DNA from: Paraburkholderia sp. C35
GTDB taxonomy: Bacteria > Pseudomonadota > Gammaproteobacteria > Burkholderiales > Burkholderiaceae
Assembly (NCBI RefSeq): GCF_003121405.1
Contig: NZ_QBUY01000019.1
Span: 40,489 to 104,488 of the forward strand
DNA length: 64,000 nucleotides
Direction: 5' to 3'
Below are positions 57,431-64,000 of the stretch, one piece after another. Position 1 is the first letter of the stretch, and each line of letters starts with the position of its first letter. Position numbers and translations under genes: made by a program. The notes beneath the pieces were generated by a model. That model did not search any database, was not told the DNA's origin, and saw nothing but the letters and a program-made list of their open reading frames with translations.

Positions 57431-57445
57431 TGGCACAGCGCTTGC
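57431..57445 (+). promoter_or_regulatory. Canonical sigma-54 (-24/-12) promoter
   Basis: TGGCACAGCGCTTGC matches the consensus TGGCAC-N5-TTGC at every fixed base. It points to the AraC-type gene starting 150 nt downstream and lies 208 nt after the stop of a sigma-54 activator gene. The rest of the 371-nt gap (57224-57594) has no supported gene. Confidence 0.8.
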
Positions 57446-57594
57446 CTATAGGACGGGCTGATCTGGCCGCGTGCCACCACCCAACTGAGAGAGCCGTGCT
57501 GTTGTTGTCGTGAAGACTGGGCGGCGACCGACTGCTTCCGCAGAGAAGCGCGGCGCTCGCTCCCGAAACGGCGCGAAGCAAAGAACGATTCCGC

Positions 57595-57996
57595 ATGGAC
57601 CACTGCGCTACCCCCTTTGATGTCGGCTGCCTGTCGCAAGGCCTGCCGGACCACGACATCTTTACCGGATCGCGGGCAACCATGGCCAGCCAGGTGCGGC
57701 GCTATGTGCACGCGCATCTATCCGACCATGAGCTCTCGCCCGAAAGCGTGCTGAGCGCGCTGCAACTGCCGCGCTCGACGCTGTACCGGCAGTTTCAGCA
57801 CGAAGGCGGCCTTGGCGCGTATATCCGCGATCTCAGGCTGCGTCATGCCGCCGACGACCTCGTCCGCTATCCGCACGCCCCCGTCATGGAAATTGCGCTC
57901 GGACTCGGCTTCAAAAGCGCGTCCGTTTTCACGCGATCGTTCCGGCGCGCGTATGGCATGGCGCCTCAGGAATACCGCGCATCGGCTGGCAAGTGA
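57595..57996 (+). CDS. Solitary AraC-type DNA-binding protein
   Basis: A 133-residue protein that is essentially only the AraC C-terminal domain. Both helix-turn-helix units are present: LSALQLPRSTLYRQF (about 54-68) and MEIALGLGFKSASVFTRSFRRAYGMAPQEYR (about 95-125). Most AraC regulators are near 300 residues, so the effector domain is absent; the upstream DNA does not encode a broken one. Expression is probably driven by the sigma-54 promoter at 57431. Its targets may include the neighbouring CBS or thioesterase genes (inference). Confidence 0.85.
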   Translation: MDHCATPFDVGCLSQGLPDHDIFTGSRATMASQVRRYVHAHLSDHELSPESVLSALQLPRSTLYRQFQHEGGLGAYIRDLRLRHAADDLVRYPHAPVMEIALGLGFKSASVFTRSFRRAYGMAPQEYRASAGK

Positions 57997-58065
57997 AACC
58001 GGCGCTGCCGGTCTGCCTGCCCGCGATTCTTTCTGCTAGCCGCGCAACTCAGGCTCGTTGTCGCC

Positions 58066-58494
58066 TCACGCTTCGTCTGCGGACGGCGTGAGCATCGCCG
58101 AACAGACCTTCAGCACATCGCGCCAACTGACGATGCCCACCGGCCTGAACCCGGCATCGACAACCGGAATGCACGAAATGCGGTGCGCGAGGAACAGCTG
58201 GATGGCGTCGCTCACGTCTGCGTCCGGCCCGAGCGTGACGGGCTTGCGGCTCATGATCTGATGGACGCGCCGGTTGAGCGTGCCGACGTCGCGCTGCGTC
58301 TCCACCACGCTGTCGATAAACGGACTCAACGCCCGCAGCAGATCGCGGTCGGACACGACGCCCTGCAGCTCTCTATCCTCGACGACGAGCAGGTGATGAA
58401 ACCCGGACTGCTCGAATATGTCCTTGACGGTTTCCAGCGTGTCGTCGAAGCCCACCGTGACGACGCGCTTCGTCATCAACTCTTCTACTTTCAT
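58066..58494 (-). CDS. CBS-domain pair protein
   Basis: A 142-residue protein made of two CBS domains: residues 1-60 (MTKRVVTVGFDDTLETVKDIF, LQGVVSDRDLL) and 75-135 (IMSRKPVTLGPDADVSDAIQLF, PVGIVSWRDVL). Such pairs bind adenine nucleotides and act as energy sensors in trans. AGAGAG lies before the ATG. It is convergent with the AraC gene and divergent from the thioesterase gene. The partner is unknown; the nearby kinase-like protein is a candidate only by proximity. Confidence 0.9.
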   Translation of the reverse strand: MKVEELMTKRVVTVGFDDTLETVKDIFEQSGFHHLLVVEDRELQGVVSDRDLLRALSPFIDSVVETQRDVGTLNRRVHQIMSRKPVTLGPDADVSDAIQLFLAHRISCIPVVDAGFRPVGIVSWRDVLKVCSAMLTPSADEA

Positions 58495-58648
58495 CGTCGA
58501 ACTCTCTGTTGCTTTGGGAAAACGGCTGCGCCGGCAGAACTGCGCGCCCGCTGCGATTGACTGCCGTCGCCCGCCGCCGATGCGCGTTGCCTCCCCACGT
58601 TTAACGGCAGCGCAAATGGAAACTCGAGTGGTGGGCTTCAGAATTGGG

Positions 58649-58673
58649 GCGTTCCTTCATGCAGAAGGAATGC
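58649..58673. promoter_or_regulatory. 10-bp stem hairpin/dyad in the thioesterase leader
   Basis: GCGTTCCTTC and GAAGGAATGC pair over 10 bp with one G-T pair around the loop ATGCA, ending 36 nt before the ATG at 58710. It may be an operator or an RNA hairpin in the leader. Confidence 0.4.
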
Positions 58674-58709
58674 GCGGCCGCCGCTAGCGGCCATCCCAAG
58701 GAGCATTGC

Positions 58710-59207
58710 ATGTTGACTCGTGAAGCTATTCCTCAAGTTCTGTCGCGTACCACCGAACTCCTGTCGGCCGATAACCTCGAGGTATCGCCTCAGAAAACCT
58801 TCCACCATGTCATCGACATTTATCTAAAGGACTCCAATGCCTTCATGAATACCTATTTCGCCCGCTACTTCGAGTGGCAGGGCGTGTGCCGGGAACGCTG
58901 GTTCCATGAGTGCATTCACAACAATCTGCTTGCAGCCGGGGGTACGTTCGTCACGAAGCGCGCACACCAGGAGTACGTGCAGGAGACGTTCCCGTTCCAG
59001 CGCGTCGACTGCTACCTGAATACGTTTCAGGTCCGGCAATGCTCGGCGTATCTGCTGTTCCGCTTCAGTGTGGAAGGACGTCCCGTATCGCACGGCTACC
59101 AGCAGATTCTTTTCGCCGGAATGGACAAGCGGATCCGGCGCTTTCCCGAAGGGATCATCGAACGGGTCAAGGAATATGAAGTGATCCTGCCGTCCGTTAC
59201 GAACTGA
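58710..59207 (+). CDS. Hotdog-fold acyl-CoA thioesterase-like protein
   Basis: A 165-residue protein. The patterns FARYFEWQGVCRERWFHE (the hotdog helix region with Glu and Trp) and RAHQEYVQETFPFQRVDCYLN, ending in GYQQILFAGMDKRIRRFPE, suit the 4HBT/YbgC-like thioesterase fold. A usual catalytic Asp near the helix start is not obvious, so hydrolysis is unproven. AAGGAGC supports ATG 58710; an earlier in-frame start lacks a ribosome site. Its stop overlaps the tail of the convergent kinase gene by 11 bp. Confidence 0.7.
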   Translation: MLTREAIPQVLSRTTELLSADNLEVSPQKTFHHVIDIYLKDSNAFMNTYFARYFEWQGVCRERWFHECIHNNLLAAGGTFVTKRAHQEYVQETFPFQRVDCYLNTFQVRQCSAYLLFRFSVEGRPVSHGYQQILFAGMDKRIRRFPEGIIERVKEYEVILPSVTN

Positions 59208-60675
59208 TCGACCCACCTTGCCCGGTGCGCGAGCGCCGGGCTTTTGTTCTCGCAGGCGGATCGTGCACCGCGCGGTCCGCCGCCGAACCCGGCTCCGGCA
59301 GGCGCAGCGTGAAGGTGGTCAGCACGCCCGGTGTCGAGGCACACGAGATCGTGCCGCCGAACGCGTCGCACACGCGCCGGCAGAACTCGAGACCCATGCC
59401 GCCGCCCTGTTCGTGCGGCTTGGTCGAATAGAAGGGATCGAAGATATGCGGCAGAACGTCGGGGGCAATGCCCGGCCCGGTATCGTTGAAGTGGATCACG
59501 CAGAAGCCGCCGTCGCGCCCGGCGCTGATCGTGATCGTGCCTGAGCCGCCCGGACCGCCCGTTTCGATCGCGTACAGCGCGTTCTTCAACAGGTTGATGA
59601 TGACGAACACGAATAGCGAATCCGTGCCGGAGAAACGCAATTGCGCGTCGATGGGAAGCACGGAGACACGCGAGCGCTCGCCCGGCTGAAAAGGATAGCG
59701 GTCCAGCGCGGAATCGATGCAATGACGGATGGACTGCGGCGCAAAGCTGCGGCGATCCAGCCGGTCCAGCGTGAACGACGCCAGCGACATTTCGACCACC
59801 GTGCTGGTGCTGTCGATCTGCCGGCGAATCGCGCGCGTCAGCGTGGGCAGCCGCTCGGATTGCCCCGGATACAGCCCGTTGACCAGCAACTGATGCCGCA
59901 CGGCAAGCTGATAGCCGCGCAGCAGTTCGGGCAATGCATGGCCGAGTTCATCGGCATGCATGCCGATGACTTCGAGCGGCATCGCGACTTCCTGCGCGAC
60001 GGTGGCCGCGAGAAAGTATTGCCGCATCAGGCCATGCCTGACGATGGTGACGGCGAGAATGCCCAGGCTGATCGCAATGAAGATCACGCCGGGCGGATAG
60101 AAGACGTAGCCGTAGTTGACGGCGTAATCGCTGGCTGCGAGCGAATACAGGAACAGGCTCACCAGACACAGGCCCAGCAGGCGCCGCCGATGCCGCGCGC
60201 GCGCCTGGCGCCTCGACATGATCAGCAGCCAGCCGCTGCGCACGGAGAGCAGCACCGTCTGCGCCACGTGCACGGGGTGAAGCCGCCCCGCGCGTGGATA
60301 GTCGCCGAAGAAATGACTGCCGAAGCCGGACACCACTTCGTCGCTGGTCACCAGCAGCACAGCGAGGATCACGCACAACGCGTAAGAGGCCATCAGCAGC
60401 GGCCGCTCGTCGCGGCGCTCGACCAGTTCTGTCACGAAGTGATAGAACGTGGTGGGCAGGAACAGGATGAAGAAGTAGCCAGCCTTGACCAGCATCCCCG
60501 CCGTTTCGGGACTCGAGGTCTGGAACAGGAACGCCCACGTGCCCTGCCACGCGAAGGTCGTCAGGCACATCAGCGCGAACGGCGCGGACACGCGCGTCAC
60601 GCCTTCCGTCAGCAGGACGTAGACACCGAAGCCCAGGAACAGCGCGGATACGAACGCTGGCAAGGTCGAATACAT
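59197..60675 (-). CDS. Membrane histidine-kinase-like protein lacking the H-box histidine
   Basis: A 492-residue protein. About six or seven hydrophobic helices occupy residues 5-212, resembling the membrane sensor of CqsS-type kinases. The region that should hold the H-box reads ATVAQEVAMPLEV, with Gln228 (CAG) where His is expected. The HATPase domain is intact: NLLKNAL (361-367), DTGPGIA (398-404) and GGGMGLEF (424-431). There is no receiver domain and no response-regulator gene adjacent. The tail after residue 465 is basic and low-complexity. It may be a pseudokinase, or another His may be used (His240 and His261 are near). Confidence 0.85.
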   Translation of the reverse strand: MYSTLPAFVSALFLGFGVYVLLTEGVTRVSAPFALMCLTTFAWQGTWAFLFQTSSPETAGMLVKAGYFFILFLPTTFYHFVTELVERRDERPLLMASYALCVILAVLLVTSDEVVSGFGSHFFGDYPRAGRLHPVHVAQTVLLSVRSGWLLIMSRRQARARHRRRLLGLCLVSLFLYSLAASDYAVNYGYVFYPPGVIFIAISLGILAVTIVRHGLMRQYFLAATVAQEVAMPLEVIGMHADELGHALPELLRGYQLAVRHQLLVNGLYPGQSERLPTLTRAIRRQIDSTSTVVEMSLASFTLDRLDRRSFAPQSIRHCIDSALDRYPFQPGERSRVSVLPIDAQLRFSGTDSLFVFVIINLLKNALYAIETGGPGGSGTITISAGRDGGFCVIHFNDTGPGIAPDVLPHIFDPFYSTKPHEQGGGMGLEFCRRVCDAFGGTISCASTPGVLTTFTLRLPEPGSAADRAVHDPPARTKARRSRTGQGGSISS

Positions 60676-60986
60676 AATGCCTTATGTGTGTGTCGCCGCT
60701 GATTCGGTCCTCGGCAGGCTGAATGGATGGAGTCGCCGCCCGGTCCGGCAGTCGTCCGACAACGTTTGCCCGGACGTACTCTGGCAACTCGCACTTCCCT
60801 TCAGCACAGCGGCGTTGTTGTTCTTCATTAGCACTGGCAACGGCGTACGTACCAGACCGCCGCCTGTCACACCTGGCGCTGCGCGCACGGAATGCGCGGC
60901 GGTCCCACGATTCTAGCGCAACATTTAGCCTGTTCAGTGGACCCCATGCATATGCACGGAAAGGCCGGACAGGATGGTGCCCCGCG
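60676..60986. other. 311-nt gap upstream of the kinase-like gene
   Basis: The region carries the kinase-like gene's promoter on its left and the end of the ModA-like gene on its right. No frame has coding support. I see no tRNA, no consensus sigma-54 site and no strong dyad. Confidence 0.45.
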
Positions 60987-61769
60987 TCAAGGCGCGATGG
61001 GATCGAGGCCGGTTTTGCGCACCGTCGGCTGCGCGGCCGGCGACGCGAGGAACTGCAGCAACGCGCGCGCCTCGTCGGGATGTTGCGCGCCGACGGGGAT
61101 ACCCGCCGCATAGCGCGTCACCGACTGCATCTCTTCCGGCACCTTACCGACGAAGTCCACGCCGGGCACGGGCAACAACTCGGCCACCTGCTGGAAGCCG
61201 AGTTCGTACTCTCCATTCGCGACCACGGAAGCCACGGGAATGCGCGGAATCATCTTCGCCTTCGGCCCGACCTGGTCTTCGATGCCGAGCTTTCTGAACA
61301 TCTCGTTCTGGATATAGACGCCGCTCGCGCTGTCCGAATAGGCAATCGACTTTGCGTGCAGCAGCGCCTGACGGAGCGCGTCCACGGTGGCGATGTCGGG
61401 CTTCGGCGCGCCCGCGCGCACCACCATGCCGATGCGCGAATCCGCCAGTTCGACGCGCGAGCCGGGAATCACCTTGCCCTCCTTGATCAGCGCGTCGAGC
61501 GCGTAGCCGACCATGATGACGACGTCGGCGGGTTCGCCGTGCGCGAGACGATTGGGGATGGCTTGGGGCGACTGACCCATCGACGGCCCGAGGATCGTGT
61601 CGAGCGTGTTGCCGGTCTTCCCGGTGAACGCAGGACCGAGCGCCTTGTAGGCAGCCGTGAAACCGCCGGAGGTCATCACGTGCAACTCGGCGGCGCGAGC
61701 GGTCACGCCTGAAGCGGCGCTGATCGAAATGAACGAGAACGCGAGGAATCGGAACAGGGTTGCTTTCAT
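60987..61769 (-). CDS. ModA-like extracytoplasmic solute-binding protein, orphan
   Basis: A 260-residue exported protein. The signal peptide ends near TARAAE (about residue 27). LHVMTSGGFTAAYKALGPAF and the ADVVIMVGYALDALIKEG segment have the two-lobe ModA pattern, and SDSASGVYIQ lies where the anion-binding Ser/Tyr residues occur. No modB or modC genes are adjacent, and this subgroup often stands alone, so the ligand may not be molybdate. It is not obviously linked to the kinase-like gene. Confidence 0.8.
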   Translation of the reverse strand: MKATLFRFLAFSFISISAASGVTARAAELHVMTSGGFTAAYKALGPAFTGKTGNTLDTILGPSMGQSPQAIPNRLAHGEPADVVIMVGYALDALIKEGKVIPGSRVELADSRIGMVVRAGAPKPDIATVDALRQALLHAKSIAYSDSASGVYIQNEMFRKLGIEDQVGPKAKMIPRIPVASVVANGEYELGFQQVAELLPVPGVDFVGKVPEEMQSVTRYAAGIPVGAQHPDEARALLQFLASPAAQPTVRKTGLDPIAP

Positions 61770-62005
61770 GTGAGCGTGGTGTGCAACTTGATGAGGTCAG
61801 CCAGGGACAGCGCTTGCCGGCACGTGCATCGCTTCGGCAGACGCGCCGTCATGATACTTCGCGGGTCGCCGGAAAGCTTTTTCCGTCAGACGCCGTTGCA
61901 CTCACAACATCCCGCGGTTTCGGCTCTCCGCGCCGGTTCGCATCGATTTGTTTACTAAACGCTGTTTGTCGCTATCGAGCTCGAACGATGCTACGGCGTC
62001 ACCAT

Positions 62006-62043
62006 AAAAAAAAGGATCTGGAAGGTTACCCTTCCAGATCCTT
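62006..62043 (-). terminator. Rho-independent terminator of the glycoside hydrolase gene
   Basis: A perfect 14-bp stem (AAGGATCTGGAAGG 62012-62025 with CCTTCCAGATCCTT 62030-62043) encloses a 4-nt loop. An A8 run at 62006-62013 gives a T-tract on the reverse strand right after the stem. It begins 21 nt beyond the glycoside hydrolase stop. Confidence 0.93.
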
Positions 62044-62064
62044 CATCACACAGCTTGTCGAGGC

Positions 62065-64000
62065 TTACTGACCCAGGTAGCCCACCGGCACGGTCGAATT
62101 GTTCTTCGCGACCGTCGCGTTGTTCGACACGATGTACTGCGGCACTTCCGTCAGCGTCAGCGTCACAGCGCCGTTCGTGTACGGCAGCGTCGTGACGTTG
62201 CCGTAACCGTCGATCTTCGTTACGTTGCCCGACGTGCCTGCGTTGTCCACCTGCAACGAGTAGGTCGTCGAATACGTCGTGCTATACACGCCATTCAGCG
62301 GCCATTGGCTGTTGCTGTGCGTCCACGCTGCCGTCACGACCTTGCCGTTACCCAGCTGCTGGAAGTCGTACACGAAGGCGCCCGAAGGCGTGCCCTTCAC
62401 GCGGCCCAGCGTATTCGTGCCGTCGAGCACACGCGTCATCGTGGCGAAGGCCATCGCTTCCGGCTTCGGCGAGAGGTTCGACGCACCGTATGCACCTTGC
62501 GCATCGTTCAGGTCGAAGAACGAACCGTAACCCACTTCGCCCGGATAGTCCGAACCGTAGAACAGCGTCGTGAGTTGCGCGCCGCTGCCCAGCACGATGA
62601 TGTGCGAGCGAACACCCACTGCAGCGTGCGCGAACAGCTGGTTCTGCGACGGCACAGTCGGACCATACGCGAGACCCGGATCGTAGCTCGTGCCGGCTTC
62701 CGTGAAGAACAGCTTCATGTTCGGCTTGCCGTTCTGCATCACCTGGCGCAGCTGCGCGACCTGGTTGTCGAGCGCGTTCGCCTGGTTGGCCGGGCTCGGA
62801 TCCGAGTCGTACTGCTCAGGCGGATGCGCCGGATACGTGCCCGCGTTCCAGTAACCGTGAGTCGACACGGCATCGATGTAGTTCCACAGGCCGAGCGCGC
62901 CGAACTTCTGCAGATAGCCTGCCGTACAAGTCGTGCAGTTCGCTGCGAACGGGTTGCCCGTGCCCATCACGATCGCATTCGGATCGGTCGAGTGGATGCC
63001 CTGATACGCAGCCTTGTACATCGCGACGAAATTCGCGTCGCTATCGGCCCAGCCGAGGCTCGGCTCCCAGGTCACCTGATAGTAGTTGTTCTGCTGGTTC
63101 GGGTAGTTCGCTGCGCGGATCAGGCTCGTGTCCGTGCCGACCTTCGCCATGAAGCTCTGGAACTCGTTCAGATCCTTCGGTGCGTAGTAGCTGTCGGTGA
63201 ATGCGCCCGTCTTCGAGTTCCACGCGGGAATGCCGTCCAGACGGATGATGCGCATCTGGTCCGGGTTCGCCTTGTAGAACGGATCGAGGTCGTTCACGTT
63301 CGGCGTGTACGTGTTCGGGCCGTTCGGCTCCATCTGCGACTGCTGACGGTTGTCGATCGTCCACGTGATGCCCAGCGCGTGCAGTGCCGCGATGTTGCCG
63401 TTGAAGCCTTGCATGCCGAAGCGATGCTGATCCTGATGCGCGTACGTCACCGTGCCGAGTGCCGACGTGAGGTTCGGCAGCACGCCGAACGTCGCGATAC
63501 CCGTCGGACGCGTGCCGCTATTGGGCAGCGTGCCGCCGCTCGCGCGCAGCGTAGCCGTGATCGCACCGTAACCCGACCACGTCGATTTACACGACATGGT
63601 GTTGGTCTGCACGCCCGCGCTGACAGGGAAGCTGCCTTGCGTCTTGATCGCGCCTGCTGCATCGGCGATCGACCAGACCACGGTGTCCGCGCCGGGTGCG
63701 TTCGTCGTGACGGTGACGTTGAATGCCGTGTTGTTCTGGAACACGCGCAGACCGTCGGTCGTCGGCGTGTCGGCCGTGATCAGGCCTTTCGCCGTGCCGC
63801 CGGCTTGTTGCGTCGGCGTGCCGCACGAAATTGCTGACGTGCCTGCCGGGGCTGGGGTCGGTGCGGGTGTGGGCGTAGGCGTAGGCGTCGGTGTCGGCGT
63901 CGGAGTCGGCGTCGGCGTCGGCGTCGGCGTAGGCGTAGGTGTCGGCGTCGGAGCAGGCGTCGGCCTAGGGGTACCGATGGGCGAAGACGTGGATGACGGA
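62065..64000 (-). CDS. Secreted glycoside hydrolase with Pro-Thr linker, N-terminus beyond window
   Basis: At least 645 residues; the frame is open to the right edge, so signal peptide and any first domain are missing. The visible N-terminal part is a Ser/Thr/Pro linker of about 50 residues, mostly PT dipeptides, followed by a short Cys-containing stretch (SCGTPTQQAGG). A beta-sandwich-like region comes next, then a clan-A-type TIM barrel. Candidate acid/base Glu is in VTWEPSLGW and the nucleophile Glu in FFTEAGTSYDPG; HGYWNAGTY lies between them. The C-terminal 100 residues look like a beta-sandwich. The family is probably GH39/GH5-like; the substrate polysaccharide is unknown. Confidence 0.78.
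   Translation of the reverse strand, partial: PSSTSSPIGTPRPTPAPTPTPTPTPTPTPTPTPTPTPTPTPTPTPAPTPAPAGTSAISCGTPTQQAGGTAKGLITADTPTTDGLRVFQNNTAFNVTVTTNAPGADTVVWSIADAAGAIKTQGSFPVSAGVQTNTMSCKSTWSGYGAITATLRASGGTLPNSGTRPTGIATFGVLPNLTSALGTVTYAHQDQHRFGMQGFNGNIAALHALGITWTIDNRQQSQMEPNGPNTYTPNVNDLDPFYKANPDQMRIIRLDGIPAWNSKTGAFTDSYYAPKDLNEFQSFMAKVGTDTSLIRAANYPNQQNNYYQVTWEPSLGWADSDANFVAMYKAAYQGIHSTDPNAIVMGTGNPFAANCTTCTAGYLQKFGALGLWNYIDAVSTHGYWNAGTYPAHPPEQYDSDPSPANQANALDNQVAQLRQVMQNGKPNMKLFFTEAGTSYDPGLAYGPTVPSQNQLFAHAAVGVRSHIIVLGSGAQLTTLFYGSDYPGEVGYGSFFDLNDAQGAYGASNLSPKPEAMAFATMTRVLDGTNTLGRVKGTPSGAFVYDFQQLGNGKVVTAAWTHSNSQWPLNGVYSTTYSTTYSLQVDNAGTSGNVTKIDGYGNVTTLPYTNGAVTLTLTEVPQYIVSNNATVAKNNSTVPVGYLGQ
63850..63963. 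repeat. Tandem hexamer repeats encoding a Pro-Thr linker
   Basis: Units of GGCGTC, GGCGTA, GGTGTC and GGAGTC follow each other with few interruptions. On the reverse strand they encode alternating Pro and Thr. Six-base units can change in number without shifting the frame, so linker length may vary between strains. Confidence 0.85.

Noticed and set aside
62305..63837. A 510-codon plus-strand frame
   Set aside because: It is antisense to the glycoside hydrolase and extremely Arg-rich.
63850..63963. A possible CRISPR-like or satellite repeat
   Set aside because: The units are 6 bp with no spacers and lie in frame within a coding linker.

Overview
The window is high-GC, densely coded DNA that looks like a Burkholderiales genome, most likely Paraburkholderia or a close relative. 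The reasons are the Gram-negative porin type, Burkholderia-type VgrG/Rhs modules, the many MFS, GMC, LysR and TetR catabolic genes, and an HU protein. Many small catabolic units are packed together with few housekeeping genes, which fits an accessory chromosome or megaplasmid; that last point is inference. I see no rRNA, tRNA, CRISPR array or insertion sequence.

0-9.3 kb: the start of a gene running off the left edge, a cupin, a FUSC-type membrane protein, the DEAD-box helicase rhlE, a 2-oxoglutarate/Fe(II) oxygenase, a TetR repressor divergent from a flavin monooxygenase with a perfect 14-bp palindrome between them, and an overlapping DUF1254/DUF1214 pair.

9.5-23.8 kb: two linked catabolic units. 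The first is a two-subunit thiamine-diphosphate decarboxylase with a GMC dehydrogenase, divergent from a Crp/Fnr-type regulator and followed by an MFS carrier, a porin and an acyl-CoA ligase. The second is a leftward operon (3-hydroxyisobutyrate-dehydrogenase-like, aldehyde dehydrogenase, DUF3100 membrane protein, M20 amidohydrolase) divergent from a LysR regulator whose start is preceded by a perfect 17-bp palindrome.

23.8-38.1 kb: a type VI secretion effector island, all leftward. vgrG2, a small exported protein, a 1572-residue Rhs protein with a variable C-terminal toxin and a 94-residue candidate immunity gene come first. A second vgrG, a putative pore-forming effector and a polytopic candidate immunity protein follow. 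The two vgrG genes are a duplication that includes the promoter. vgrG1 carries a single in-frame amber codon at codon 103.

38.2-54.7 kb: an esterase, GMC dehydrogenase and isochorismatase-like set divergent from LysR; a DUF4397 lipoprotein; HU; a rightward hydrolase-SDR-MFS-GST set; another MFS carrier; an orphan PstS-like protein; a VOC protein; a DUF1090 protein; and a PhoD-like phosphatase paired with an unrecognised 264-residue protein.

54.9-60.7 kb: a possible regulatory module. A sigma-54 activator (GAFTGA loop) with an unusual C-terminal TPR-like half is followed by a canonical -24/-12 promoter with upstream repeats and a solitary AraC-type DNA-binding domain. Next come a CBS-pair protein, a hotdog thioesterase and a membrane histidine-kinase-like protein in which Gln sits where the phospho-accepting His is expected. 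60.9-64 kb: an orphan ModA-like binding protein and a secreted glycoside hydrolase with a Pro-Thr linker that runs off the right edge.

Strongest leads: the sigma-54/TPR/AraC/CBS/H-less kinase module, the pore-former/immunity pair behind an amber-interrupted vgrG, the Rhs toxin with its small partner, and the PhoD-unknown pair.
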